A program made the position numbers and the translations under genes. Positions 20,138 through 29,283 of a stretch of DNA of 64,000 bases are shown here, piece by piece. Every line of letters starts with the position of its first letter. The first letter of the stretch is position 1. Origin of the DNA: an uncultured Clostridia bacterium (GTDB lineage Bacteria > Bacillota > Clostridia > Oscillospirales > Ruminococcaceae); assembly GCA_945876435.1 (NCBI GenBank), contig CAMCOD010000003.1, forward strand, positions 1 to 64,000. Reading direction: 5' to 3'. The notes beneath the pieces are model-generated. The model was not told the origin of the DNA, made no database searches, and saw only the letters and a program-made list of their open reading frames with translations.

Positions 20138-20168
20138 AAAAAAGCCCTCTGTCCAGAGGGCTTTTTTT
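20138..20168. terminator. Rho-independent terminator
   Basis: AAAAAGCCCTCTGTCCAGAGGGCTTTTTTT. Confidence 0.75.
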
Positions 20169-20664
20169 AATTTTTCTGCTGATTTTGTTTGCGTTGACTG
20201 CGATCGGCCCAAGACTCGATAATTCGGATAAAATTCTCCACGGACTCCAGACCGAATTGGTTAATGGAACGTTCCAGCGCCGCCCCCATGTTTCGCTCAT
20301 CAAAGGCTTTGTGACAGCGGCTCAGATAGGCTCCCGTTTCTGTCACATACAGACAGGCTTTCCGGGCATTTTGAGGATCTTTTTCTCTGCGGATCAGATT
20401 CTTAGCCTCCAATTTTGCCACGATCTGTGATACGGCCCCCTTGGTACGCGCTGTCTGCTCCGCAATTTCCGTGACTGTGATGCCGGGATTCTCCTCAATG
20501 CGGGTGACCGTATGAACCTCCACCGGTGTATAAAGCTCTCCTGTGCCGTAATCCGCCAACCGTTTGCTGGCCTCCAACTGCAGCTGACAATAATGGTAAA
20601 TCAAATCCGCAACCTCATAAGGGCTTTTGCTTAGCTGTTCATGCATATTTTTCTTGTCCACGGC
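20167..20664 (-). CDS. MarR family transcriptional regulator (start approximate)
   Basis: winged-helix region GITVTEIAEQTARTKGAVSQIVAKLEAKNLIRREKDPQNARKACLYVTETG. Confidence 0.9.
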   Translation of the reverse strand, partial: AVDKKNMHEQLSKSPYEVADLIYHYCQLQLEASKRLADYGTGELYTPVEVHTVTRIEENPGITVTEIAEQTARTKGAVSQIVAKLEAKNLIRREKDPQNARKACLYVTETGAYLSRCHKAFDERNMGAALERSINQFGLESVENFIRIIESWADRSQRKQNQQKN

Positions 20665-20841
20665 GATTCCTCCCAGCTTAGAGTTTGCTATCAGTTTTAT
20701 TATCCCATCTTTTCCCTGCACTGTCAAGGAAGAGCGCAGAAAATCCTACCGCAGAAAAACCGTTCGAAAGCAGAAGTCCCGTACCCTACTTTACAAAAAT
20801 TGTCCTCGGGGTATATACTATGCCTGTAAGGGGGGCTTTGC

Positions 20842-21417
20842 TTGAATAAACACCAAAAGAAACTGAAAACTCTGTTTTTCTCCACGTTCCGCCTCAGCGC
20901 CTGCACCTTTGGGGGAGGCTTTGTTATTATTCCGCTTCTCCGGAAAAAATTTGTCGAGGAGCTGCACTGGATCGAGGAACAGGAGATGATGGACCTGTGC
21001 GCCATTGCCCAATCTTCCCCGGGAGCGATTGCGGTCAACGCTTCCATCCTTGTGGGATATCATACAGCCGGCTTGGTGGGGGCTCTCATTGCTACTCTGG
21101 GAACCGTTCTGCCTCCTTTGTGCATCATTTCTCTGATTTCCCTGTTTTATCAAGCTTTCCGGGACAGTGTTGTCGTCAGCTTGGTCATGACCGGTATGCT
21201 GGCCGGCGTTGCCGCTGTGATTTTTGACGTGGTCATCACCATGATCCAGGGCATTTTCCAGCAGAAACGTCCGCTGCCCTTGCTGATGCTGCTGGTATCC
21301 TTCGCGGCTGCCCGCTATTTAAAAATCAATATTATCCTGATTCTGCTTCTCTGCGGCTGCGTTGGCGCCATCGACAGCCTGAGCCGGGAAAAAGCTCGAA
21401 AGGAGCGTGGCTGCTGA
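20842..21417 (+). CDS. Chromate transporter, short-chain ChrA subunit
   Basis: FFSTFRLSACTFGGGFVIIPLL...AIAQSSPGAIAVNASILVGY. Confidence 0.93.
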   Translation: MNKHQKKLKTLFFSTFRLSACTFGGGFVIIPLLRKKFVEELHWIEEQEMMDLCAIAQSSPGAIAVNASILVGYHTAGLVGALIATLGTVLPPLCIISLISLFYQAFRDSVVVSLVMTGMLAGVAAVIFDVVITMIQGIFQQKRPLPLLMLLVSFAAARYLKINIILILLLCGCVGAIDSLSREKARKERGC

Positions 21418-21989
21418 TGATTTATCTGGAATTGCTTTGGAGTTTCATCCAAATTGGGCTGTTCAGCGTCGGCGGCGGCTATGCCGCTCTGCCTCTGATC
21501 CAGCAGCAGGTAGTGGATCTCCATCCCTGGCTGACTATGAACCAATTTGCGGATGTAATGGCCATCGCGGAAATGACACCGGGGCCAATCGCCATCAACT
21601 CGGCCACCTTTGTCGGTATTCAGGTTGCGGGACTGCCTGGAGCGATTGTAGCGACTGTGGGTTGTGTGCTTCCTTCTTGCGTGATCGTCCTTTCTCTGGC
21701 ATATATTTATTACCGCTTTCGGGGATTGAGCATGGTGCAGGGCATTTTGCTGGGTCTGCGTCCGGCAGTGATCGCCATGATCGCTTCCGCAGGTCTTTCC
21801 CTTCTGATTTTGGCCCTTTACGGTCAGCGAACACTGCCTTCTGACCCCACGCAACTTGACTGGATCGCTGCCATTCTCTTCTGCGCTGCTCTGTTTGTTC
21901 TGAGAAAATGGAAAATCAGCCCCATACTGGTGATGGCCTGCTGCGGCCTTGCCGGTTTGATTCTTTACGGCCTGCCCATTCTTCTTTAA
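21417..21989 (+). CDS. Chromate transporter, short-chain ChrA subunit
   Basis: FIQIGLFSVGGGYAALPLI...AIAEMTPGPIAINSATFVGI; start overlaps upstream stop. Confidence 0.93.
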   Translation: MIYLELLWSFIQIGLFSVGGGYAALPLIQQQVVDLHPWLTMNQFADVMAIAEMTPGPIAINSATFVGIQVAGLPGAIVATVGCVLPSCVIVLSLAYIYYRFRGLSMVQGILLGLRPAVIAMIASAGLSLLILALYGQRTLPSDPTQLDWIAAILFCAALFVLRKWKISPILVMACCGLAGLILYGLPILL

Positions 21990-22299
21990 TCTTGGCTTAT
22001 TTCTGCGTCCTGCTTTTCGGCGGGGCGTTTTTCTTTATTTCCAGGCGGCGTCCATCTTTTTTCTTCTTATTCTTCTTATTCTCGGCTTCGATTCCCGCTG
22101 TCAAAGCCGAAAATCAAGCCAAAAGTACGACTGTGCAAACTTCGTTGTCCTTTGCTAACATATAGGAAAAGTTTATAGCATTTGGTACTTGCAATGATAA
22201 TCTCCATATTCGTTGAAAAGCCTGATCCGTCATGCTATAATCGTCATAATGTGTCGAAAACACTTTCGACAACAAAATAACCTATTGGGGGATTACATT

Positions 22300-22683
22300 A
22301 TGAAACAGAAAATCACAACCATCGGCACCATTCTAGTGGGTATTCTTCTCGCCGCAGGACCGCAGTTCCTTTTCCGTCCCTGCCCAACCACCGAAAAATT
22401 CATGAAATGCTTTTGGAGCTGTAAAGCTCTGATCGTTGTCGGCATTTTGATTGCTCTGGTGGGCGCTCTCCAGCTCCTGGCTAAGGAAAAAGAAAGCCGT
22501 AAGCTGTTGAGCATTGTCGGAATTGCCGCCTGCGTCTTTGCCATTCTGATCCCCACTGTTATCATCGGCGGTTGTGTAAAACCGGAGATGACCTGCAAGC
22601 TGCTTACCTTCCCTATCACTCACACCCTCTCTGTCATCGGCATCGTTCTTCAGGGCATCAGCCTTCTGGACAGTCGGAAATAA
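22300..22683 (+). CDS. DUF4418-like small membrane protein
   Basis: 4-TM protein with GPQFLFRPCPTTEKFMKCFWSCKA; precedes ABC genes. Confidence 0.65.
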   Translation: MKQKITTIGTILVGILLAAGPQFLFRPCPTTEKFMKCFWSCKALIVVGILIALVGALQLLAKEKESRKLLSIVGIAACVFAILIPTVIIGGCVKPEMTCKLLTFPITHTLSVIGIVLQGISLLDSRK

Positions 22684-22695
22684 GCAGGTAGAGCC

Positions 22696-23910
22696 GTGAA
22701 AAAAACTGTTGTACAAACTATGGCGCTGAAAAACCTGCAGCGCCGTCCCGTCCGCAGCTGGTGCATGATTTTCTTCGTCTTTATGCTGGCAGCTTCCCTT
22801 TTTCTCAGCACGGTTCTGGTGGACAGCATGAAGGATGGGCTGGAGAAAACCGCAAACCGCATGGGAGCCGACATTATCGTTGTACCCAAAGAATATGAAC
22901 GGGATATGGCGGATTCCCTGTTTCTTGGCGAGATGTGCAGCTTTACCTTTGACCGCAGCTGGATCGAACCGATTTCTTCTCTGGAAGGAGTCAAAGCCGC
23001 CTCTCCCCAGCTATATATGGAATCTCTGGCAGCCTCCTGCTGTTCCTCTGAAACACAGCTTATTGCTTTCGATCCGGAAACGGATTTTATTGTAAGTTCC
23101 TGGCTGTCGGACAATGGGATCAGCACCCCAAAACGGGGAGAGATGATCATCGGCAACCTGATCCGACCGGAAGTAGCCGGGGAAATCCGCTTCTTTGATC
23201 AGACCTACAAGGTTGTGGGACAGTTAGAAAAGACTGGGACAAACTATGATGTATGCGTCTTTATGACTTATGAAACGGCACAGGACATTATGAGCAGCCC
23301 ACGGTGGCTTGAAACATTCGGATCCAATCCGGATGCCAGCCGGCTGGTTTCTTCTTTGATGATCCGCACCGAAGCCGGCGCCGATTTCAAAACCATTGCC
23401 CGCACCATCAACTATTCCTTGGCCGATGACTGCCCCGTGGCCGCCTACACCACCAATGGTATTATGACGGACGCAATGAAGACGGTCAACAGCATGAGCG
23501 GCTACAGTGTGATTCTGCTCAGTTTGATCTCGATCCTGGTCATTGCCGCTTTGGTCTGCATTTTTACCATTACCATCAACGAGCGCACCCGGGAATTTGG
23601 CGTCCTATCCTCTCTTGGAGCCGGCAGCGGCAAACTTTCCGGCATCGTCCTTACCGAAGGAATGTTGATTGGCCTTGCCGGCGGCCTGATCGGCTCTCTA
23701 TTTGCGGCAGCGGTCGTTCTTATTTTTGGCAGCACCATCGTAACGCTGCTGGAGATCCCAAAACTGCACAGTGAACTGGGTTATCTGCTGCTTCTCACCG
23801 TAAAATGTCTTGGACTGTCCCTGCTGGTTTCCATTGCGGCTTCTCTCTACTCCGCGTGGAAAATTAACCGCAGCCATTTGGACGCTTTGATCAAAGGGGA
23901 GGAACTCTAA
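22696..23910 (+). CDS. FtsX/MacB-like ABC transporter permease (GTG start)
   Basis: ALKNLQRRPVRSWCMIFFVFMLAAS...; C-terminal FtsX region; overlaps ATPase. Confidence 0.88.
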   Translation: MKKTVVQTMALKNLQRRPVRSWCMIFFVFMLAASLFLSTVLVDSMKDGLEKTANRMGADIIVVPKEYERDMADSLFLGEMCSFTFDRSWIEPISSLEGVKAASPQLYMESLAASCCSSETQLIAFDPETDFIVSSWLSDNGISTPKRGEMIIGNLIRPEVAGEIRFFDQTYKVVGQLEKTGTNYDVCVFMTYETAQDIMSSPRWLETFGSNPDASRLVSSLMIRTEAGADFKTIARTINYSLADDCPVAAYTTNGIMTDAMKTVNSMSGYSVILLSLISILVIAALVCIFTITINERTREFGVLSSLGAGSGKLSGIVLTEGMLIGLAGGLIGSLFAAAVVLIFGSTIVTLLEIPKLHSELGYLLLLTVKCLGLSLLVSIAASLYSAWKINRSHLDALIKGEEL

Positions 23911-24572
23911 TGCTGAAAACCAAAGAATTGACCAAAACCTTTTCCCGTCAGAGCCAGACTTTTGCGGCTGTTGACCATGTGGATTTTTCCATCAACGGCG
24001 GTGATTTCTGTGTTATTACTGGCCCTTCCGGCTGCGGCAAAAGCACCTTCTTCCATTTGATCTGCGGTATTACCAGAGGGGACGACGGAGAGATCCTTTT
24101 TGACCGGGAAGCGATTCATACTTACAGTGACAAGCAACTCGCCCAACTTCGAGCCACCAAAATCAGCTACATCATGCAGGGCGACAGTCTTCTGCCCAAC
24201 TTTACGGTTCTGGAAAACATCTGCCTTCCTCATCAGCTGAGTGGCTTTGGTGACGAACTGGAGGAAAAGGCAATGGAGCTGCTGCGGGAGTTTGGGCTGG
24301 AAAACATGGCTCACGAGTATCCCTCCAATCTTTCCGGCGGTGAGCGTCGACGGGTGGCGATTGCCCGGGCTTTCGTCCATGAACCCAAGCTTGTGGTAGC
24401 GGATGAGCCTACCTCTGATCTGGATGAAGAAAACACAGCTATTATTCTTGATCATTTCCAGCGTCAGGCCAAATCCGGAAAAGCCATTTTGGTCAGCACC
24501 CACGATATGTCCTGTCTGCGCCCCGGAGTGATCCATTACGTTATGAGAAAAGGCGTTATCCGAAAAGCATAA
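23910..24572 (+). CDS. ABC transporter ATP-binding protein (LolD/MacB-like)
   Basis: Walker A GPSGCGKST; LSGGERRRVAIARA; DEPTSDLDEEN. Confidence 0.95.
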   Translation: MLKTKELTKTFSRQSQTFAAVDHVDFSINGGDFCVITGPSGCGKSTFFHLICGITRGDDGEILFDREAIHTYSDKQLAQLRATKISYIMQGDSLLPNFTVLENICLPHQLSGFGDELEEKAMELLREFGLENMAHEYPSNLSGGERRRVAIARAFVHEPKLVVADEPTSDLDEENTAIILDHFQRQAKSGKAILVSTHDMSCLRPGVIHYVMRKGVIRKA

Positions 24573-24586
24573 TGCAGGCACAAACA

Positions 24587-24616
24587 AGAGCCGTGCGCAG
24601 TTGCGCACGGCTCTTT
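24587..24616. terminator. Rho-independent terminator
   Basis: AAGAGCCGTGCGCAGTTGCGCACGGCTCTTT. Confidence 0.75.
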
Positions 24617-24650
24617 CCGTTTTGTTATCCTTTTCGGCTTTTTATCCTTT

Positions 24651-25175
24651 TCAGCAGTTCCAGTTGATCTTTGCCGGATTCGGCTCGTTTTCAACCGCAG
24701 CTTTCTCCAGAGAGGATAATGCTCGCCGCAGTTCCTCCGCCGCCAAACGGTCATACTCCTCCGGCTTCGCTTCCAGACCCGCTTGGGCATAAGCTGCGGC
24801 CGCTGCTCCATACAGCAGGCAGCCAAAGGCATTGGTCGGCGTTTGTATTGCCGAACAAGCAGTTGAAATTGCCCTGGCTGCTGCCTGCGCTACTGGTTCC
24901 TGTTCTGCCGCCGCCATTTCCCTTGCCTTTTTCAGAAACGGTTTTAGTTCTGTCAACTTGATTTTTCCCGCCAGACAGCGCTCACAGGCGGCGATGCCGT
25001 CCTCCAGCACAGCGGATTCCGGATTCACGGCCTGAAACAGAGGCAAATATCTCTCCTTCGCGTAGGCGGAAGCCCATAAAGCCAATGTTTTTTTGCTTTG
25101 TGTTCCCATGAGAGCCATCAGCGCTCTGCACTCCGCAGATTGTATATCACCCAGCATTTTTCTCCGTTTAGCCAT
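24651..25175 (-). CDS. Imm-5-like putative immunity protein family
   Basis: Alanine-rich helical protein with LWASAYAKERYLPLF...AIQTPTNAFGCLLYGAAAAAYAQAG; family call from memory. Confidence 0.5.
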   Translation of the reverse strand: MAKRRKMLGDIQSAECRALMALMGTQSKKTLALWASAYAKERYLPLFQAVNPESAVLEDGIAACERCLAGKIKLTELKPFLKKAREMAAAEQEPVAQAAARAISTACSAIQTPTNAFGCLLYGAAAAAYAQAGLEAKPEEYDRLAAEELRRALSSLEKAAVENEPNPAKINWNC

Positions 25176-25303
25176 GGTTTTCTCCACTCCTGTTGCCTGT
25201 TTTGCTCCAGTATAGCACAGGTTTCTTCTTTTTGTCCATGCACCGAACCAGCCCTTTGGCACATAGTATGGTAACAGTATTTTATTTTGAAAGGATGTTG
25301 CTC

Positions 25304-25504
25304 ATGCTCTCGCCTGTTCTGCTTCTGGCTCTGTCTAATATGCTTTTTTTCGCCCTGCATATCACCACCATCGGATCTTTTCCTCGTCCCCTCTCCCGGG
25401 AGGAGGAGCTGGACTGCCTGAAACGGATGAAAGAAGGGGATCCGGAAGCCAAAAGCAAGCTGATTGAACACAACCTGCGGCTGGTGGCTCACATTATTAA
25501 AAAG
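25304..25504 (+). pseudogene. sigK: sigK 5' segment (pro-sigma-K residues 1-67), interrupted by intervening element; rejoinable, not decayed
   Basis: MLSPVLLLALSNMLFFALHITTIGSFPRPLSREEELDCLKRMKEGDPEAKSKLIEHNLRLVAHIIKK, pro-sequence plus start of sigma region 2; SD GAAAGGA 8 nt upstream. Confidence 0.95.
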
Positions 25505-27119
25505 GGATAATGCAAAAGGAAACTTTTTTCCGGTCAAGGACAGCCTCATAAGAAATTCCCAGCTTTAAATGAATATGCAGAACGATTTTATCCTTTGTAC
25601 TGCTCCTTTTGACGAACACCCGGTCCAAAATTGTGGTCGCAAGCGCTGAATTTATGCCATTTTGGAAGGACAGCTCCTGTTCCAAAAAATGACGCAGCTC
25701 CTTTATCTGTTGGTCAGCAGTCCGGCTGTTTTCCTTTTCCTCCCATAAATCCTTTTTTCGCTGCTCCAGTTCAGAGATCCGATCCTTAAAACCCTTGTTG
25801 CGCAGCTTAAATTCGCGGATCGAAATCGCTCCGTCCAGGTTCAGCTCCAGCAAACGGTCCTTTTTAGCTTCAAGGGCCAGCAATTCTTCCTCCACTTTTC
25901 CAAGTTCATGACTGAAATCCTGTTTTCCGGTCACTGTTTGTATCACCTGCAAAACAGCATCGATCATGGCATCTTTGTTCTGGATGATCTGCCTGAAGAT
26001 CTCTGCCATGATCTCGTCCAACTCACTGCTTCGCAGCTGCGGCATAGAACAGCCCGCCTTCCCTCTTTGACGATAGCACCGGCAGTTCCAAACCTCTTTT
26101 CCACTTTTCAATAAGCGCCTGTGAAAACCGCAGTTATGCTCCTCACAGATAAGCTTGCCGCTGTAAGGATAGCGATTGTGAAAGCTGGCAGCAGGAACGT
26201 GTTCCTTCATCTGCTTGCTTCGCTGCTTATAGAGGGTGTTGGCACGGTTCCAGAGATCCTCTGACACGATTGCCGGAATGGATGGATCCGGATACAGAAT
26301 CCACTCACTTTCATCGAGAAAGATCCTACGCTTGCTGCGGTAGTCCACAGTTTGACTCTTGTTGGCACAGTACCAGCCCTTATATTTGGGGTTGCATAGG
26401 ATATTTCGGATCGTCCGAACATTAAAGGAATTGCCTTTGCGGCTGGTATACCCTTCCTTTAAAAGAATCTGCGAGATTTTCCGCACGCCAACCTGCTGAT
26501 TGGCGTAAAGCTCAAAGATCCTCCGAACCACTCTGGCCTCCTCCTCCTTGACAGTCAGCACACAATCCTTCTTGTCATACCCCCAAAGTTGATCATTCCC
26601 CAGCACATGACCATTGTGAATCGCCTGGCGGAAACCGAATTTCAAGCGTTCTGATAGCTTTCGTACCTCATCCTGTGCCACACCGGCCATAACAACCAGT
26701 CGAAATTCGCTGTCTGAATCCAAAGTATTGATATTATCATTCTGAAAAAAGACTCCCACATTGTACTCCAGCAGCTCCTGCGTATATTTGATGCTGTCCA
26801 GCGTACTTCGGGAGAAGCGGGAAATTTCCTTGGTGATAATGAAATCAAAGCAGCCTGCTTTGGCATCGGCGATCATACGATTGAAGCTATCCCGCTTTTT
26901 GGTGCTGGTACCGCTGATGCCTTCATCCACATAGCCTTCAACAAAAGTCCAGTTTGGCTTGCTCTGGATCAGCTCCCTGTAGTACTGCACCTGATTCTCC
27001 AGACTGTTTCGCTGTTCGTCCTTGTCGGTGGACACGCGGGCGTAGAATGTCACCCTCAACGGCAAATCAAAAAGGGACTTGCCTTTTTTCATTTCACTGC
27101 GGATCTTCAGAATATTCAT
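25497..27119 (-). CDS. Large serine recombinase (SpoIVCA-like, element integrase/excisionase)
   Basis: FYARVSTDKDEQRNSLENQVQYY resolvase motif; FDFIITKEISRFSRSTLD; recombinase domain, zinc ribbon, coiled coil; stop codon overlaps the core. Confidence 0.96.
   Translation of the reverse strand: MNILKIRSEMKKGKSLFDLPLRVTFYARVSTDKDEQRNSLENQVQYYRELIQSKPNWTFVEGYVDEGISGTSTKKRDSFNRMIADAKAGCFDFIITKEISRFSRSTLDSIKYTQELLEYNVGVFFQNDNINTLDSDSEFRLVVMAGVAQDEVRKLSERLKFGFRQAIHNGHVLGNDQLWGYDKKDCVLTVKEEEARVVRRIFELYANQQVGVRKISQILLKEGYTSRKGNSFNVRTIRNILCNPKYKGWYCANKSQTVDYRSKRRIFLDESEWILYPDPSIPAIVSEDLWNRANTLYKQRSKQMKEHVPAASFHNRYPYSGKLICEEHNCGFHRRLLKSGKEVWNCRCYRQRGKAGCSMPQLRSSELDEIMAEIFRQIIQNKDAMIDAVLQVIQTVTGKQDFSHELGKVEEELLALEAKKDRLLELNLDGAISIREFKLRNKGFKDRISELEQRKKDLWEEKENSRTADQQIKELRHFLEQELSFQNGINSALATTILDRVFVKRSSTKDKIVLHIHLKLGISYEAVLDRKKVSFCIIPF
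25512..25523. repeat. Left terminal inverted repeat arm of the sigK element
   Basis: GCAAAAGGAAAC, inverted partner GTTTTCCTTTTGC at 31718-31730; both 12 nt from the predicted crossover in the joined circle. Confidence 0.8.
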
Positions 27120-27124
27120 TGCCG

Positions 27125-27301
27125 TCAGCCTCCCTGATCAACTTCTGCATCCCATGGGGCAGGGTATCGGAAAAACTCCGGCAAGTCTGTCATCGAATGT
27201 ATCAAATCCACTGCTTTTTCGCAGGTATTTTTGGATAGAAACCCACTGCTGCAAAGCCGCTCCACCAAAATCTGCATAATTTCCTGTTCTATGCTCTCCA
27301 T
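27125..27301 (-). CDS. 58-aa small ORF immediately upstream of the recombinase
   Basis: MESIEQEIMQILVERLCSSGFLSKNTCEKAVDLIHSMTDLPEFFRYPAPWDAEVDQGG; strong SD AGGAGGTGATGGTATG; 5-nt gap to recombinase start; missing from supplied ORF track. Confidence 0.75.
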   Translation of the reverse strand: MESIEQEIMQILVERLCSSGFLSKNTCEKAVDLIHSMTDLPEFFRYPAPWDAEVDQGG

Positions 27302-27318
27302 ACCATCACCTCCTATTC

Positions 27319-27346
27319 AATTTATGTGGGAATAGGCTTCTCATAG
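27319..27346 (-). promoter_or_regulatory. Weak candidate mother-cell (sigma-E-like) promoter for 58-aa ORF and recombinase
   Basis: Reverse strand CTATGA-N14-CATAAATT; -10 resembles CATACANT; by eye only. Confidence 0.25.
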
Positions 27347-27602
27347 AAGAAAACAGCTCTTGTTGCTTCACACTTTACTCTCTTTTTGCAAAATTGCATG
27401 TAGAAAAATCAATACAACAATATTTACAGGATATGCCCATGGCATGCCACACAGGCATAAGCTTCTGTCAAACCCCATCCACCAATCGCTTTTTCGATAA
27501 AAGCCTTCGCTTGATCCCATCAAAAATCGCAACGCACCTTCCGCAAAGTCAGTAAAAATAGCCTGTTTATTTAAAATAAATGAAAAAATATGCATATAAT
27601 CA

Positions 27603-27631
27603 TTGACTTTTTCCGATTAATCATGTATATT
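27603..27631 (+). promoter_or_regulatory. Sigma-A promoter for cargo ABC importer
   Basis: TTGACT (27603-27608) - 17 nt - TATATT (27626-27631). Confidence 0.75.
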
Positions 27632-27715
27632 ATCTTATATCATATACAAGTTACAGCGATCCTGTTCAGCTGTTCTGTTTCGAAATCTATTTTATTCTTC
27701 AAAGGAGAAACGAAA

Positions 27716-28477
27716 ATGAAAAAAATACTTACACTGGTTCTCGCCGGCGTTATGGCCCTTTCGATGGCTGCCTGCGGCACAAAAGAAAGCAAAAAACTGA
27801 CCCTTGCTACCTCGGCAGATTTCCCGCCCTATGAATATGTTGCGGACGACGGCTCCTATGCCGGTATTGATGTTGAGATCGCAAGCGCCGTCGCTGAAAA
27901 ACTGGGCATGGAATTTGAAGTGGTAAACATGAACTTTAACTCCATTGTAACCTCTGTTTCCACCGGAAAATATGACATGGGCATGGCCGGTCTTACGGTC
28001 ACGGAAGACCGGCTGAAATCGGTGGACTTCTCCCAGTCCTATGCCACCGGCGTTCAGGTGGTTATCGTGAAGGAAGACAGCCCTATCACATCGGTAGATG
28101 ACCTGTATGCGGAAGGCGCCTCCTATGCCGTCGGCGCACAGATCTCCACCACCGGCGCCATTTACTTCGGCGACGATATCGCAGGTGGAGCTACCACCTG
28201 TACGCTTCAGGAATTTACCTCCGGCGCTGATGCCATCGCGGCTCTCACCGCAGGAAAAATTGACTGCGTGATCATCGACAACGAGCCAGCCAAAAGCTTT
28301 GTTGCCGCCAACGATGGCCTGAAGATCCTGGACACCGAATATACCGTTGAGGATTATGCCATCTGCGTAAAAAAAGGCAACAGCGAACTGCTGGAGAAAA
28401 TCAATACCGCTCTGAATGAATTGACTGCTGACGGCACGATCCCATCCATCATCAGCAAATACATCCCGGCGGAATAA
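27716..28477 (+). CDS. Amino-acid ABC transporter substrate-binding lipoprotein
   Basis: Lipobox LSMAACG; LATSADFPPYEYVADDGSYAGIDVEIASAVAEKLG SBP family 3 motif; SD AAAGGAGAAACGAAA. Confidence 0.95.
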   Translation: MKKILTLVLAGVMALSMAACGTKESKKLTLATSADFPPYEYVADDGSYAGIDVEIASAVAEKLGMEFEVVNMNFNSIVTSVSTGKYDMGMAGLTVTEDRLKSVDFSQSYATGVQVVIVKEDSPITSVDDLYAEGASYAVGAQISTTGAIYFGDDIAGGATTCTLQEFTSGADAIAALTAGKIDCVIIDNEPAKSFVAANDGLKILDTEYTVEDYAICVKKGNSELLEKINTALNELTADGTIPSIISKYIPAE

Positions 28478-28504
28478 TTGATGAAACAATCGGAAGAAAA
28501 ACCT

Positions 28505-28545
28505 GAGGACAGGTGTAAATTCAGTGCCTGTCCTCCTGTTTTGTT
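28505..28545 (+). terminator. Attenuator-like hairpin between SBP and permease genes
   Basis: GAGGACAGG...CCTGTCCTCC then TGTTTTGTTT. Confidence 0.55.
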
Positions 28546-28557
28546 TATGGAGGATTC

Positions 28558-29283
28558 ATGAGCGCTTGGTTTGAAGATTTAAAAGAGCAGTTTATTCTTA
28601 ATTTCATTGAGGGTGACCGCTGGAAATGGCTGCTGGACGGTTTAAAAATGACCTTGCACATCGCCTTCTTTGCCGTCATTCTTGGTATTGTGATCGGCGT
28701 GGCGGTAGCGGTCATCCGTTCCTCGTGGGACCAAAACAACCACAAGATGCACGGCCTTTCCCGGGCTGTTATGGCTGTGCTGAATTTTATCAGTAAAGTT
28801 TATCTCACCGTTATCCGCGGCACACCAGTTGTGGTGCAGCTGATGATTATGTACTATGTCATCTTTGCCTCCTCAACCAATGCCCGTATGGTGGCAACCC
28901 TGGCCTTCGGCATCAACAGCGGCGCTTATGTTGCGGAGATTTTCCGCAGCGGCATCATGTCCATTGACAAGGGCCAGTTCGAAGCCGGCCGTTCCCTGGG
29001 CTTCAACTATATCCAGACCATGTGGTACATTATTGTGCCTCAGGCTCTGAAAAATGTGTTGCCCGCCCTGTGCAACGAGTTTATTGCTCTGCTGAAAGAA
29101 ACGTCCGTTGCCGGTTATGTGACCATCACCGACCTTACCCGGGCCGGTGACCTGATCCGTGGACGCACCTTCTCCGCGTTTATGCCGCTGATCGCCGTCG
29201 CTTTGATCTATCTTGCACTGGTCATGGCTCTTACCTGGCTGGTGGGCAAACTGGAAAGGAGACTGAGAACCAGTGACCACTAA
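28558..29283 (+). CDS. Amino-acid ABC transporter permease
   Basis: [52 protein letters not shown]. Confidence 0.95.
   Translation: MSAWFEDLKEQFILNFIEGDRWKWLLDGLKMTLHIAFFAVILGIVIGVAVAVIRSSWDQNNHKMHGLSRAVMAVLNFISKVYLTVIRGTPVVVQLMIMYYVIFASSTNARMVATLAFGINSGAYVAEIFRSGIMSIDKGQFEAGRSLGFNYIQTMWYIIVPQALKNVLPALCNEFIALLKETSVAGYVTITDLTRAGDLIRGRTFSAFMPLIAVALIYLALVMALTWLVGKLERRLRTSDH

Noticed and set aside
18439-20168. Nearly identical AAAAGCCCTCTG/CAGAGGGCTTTT hairpins flanking the MFS gene, considered as a mobile-unit boundary
   Set aside because: Both are ordinary intrinsic terminators placed right after genes; similar GC-rich stems occur elsewhere in the window; no transposase or target duplication seen.
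27368-27595. 75-aa minus-strand ORF in the element between recombinase promoter region and ABC genes
   Set aside because: No SD, no recognisable motif, overlaps the AT-rich regulatory region.
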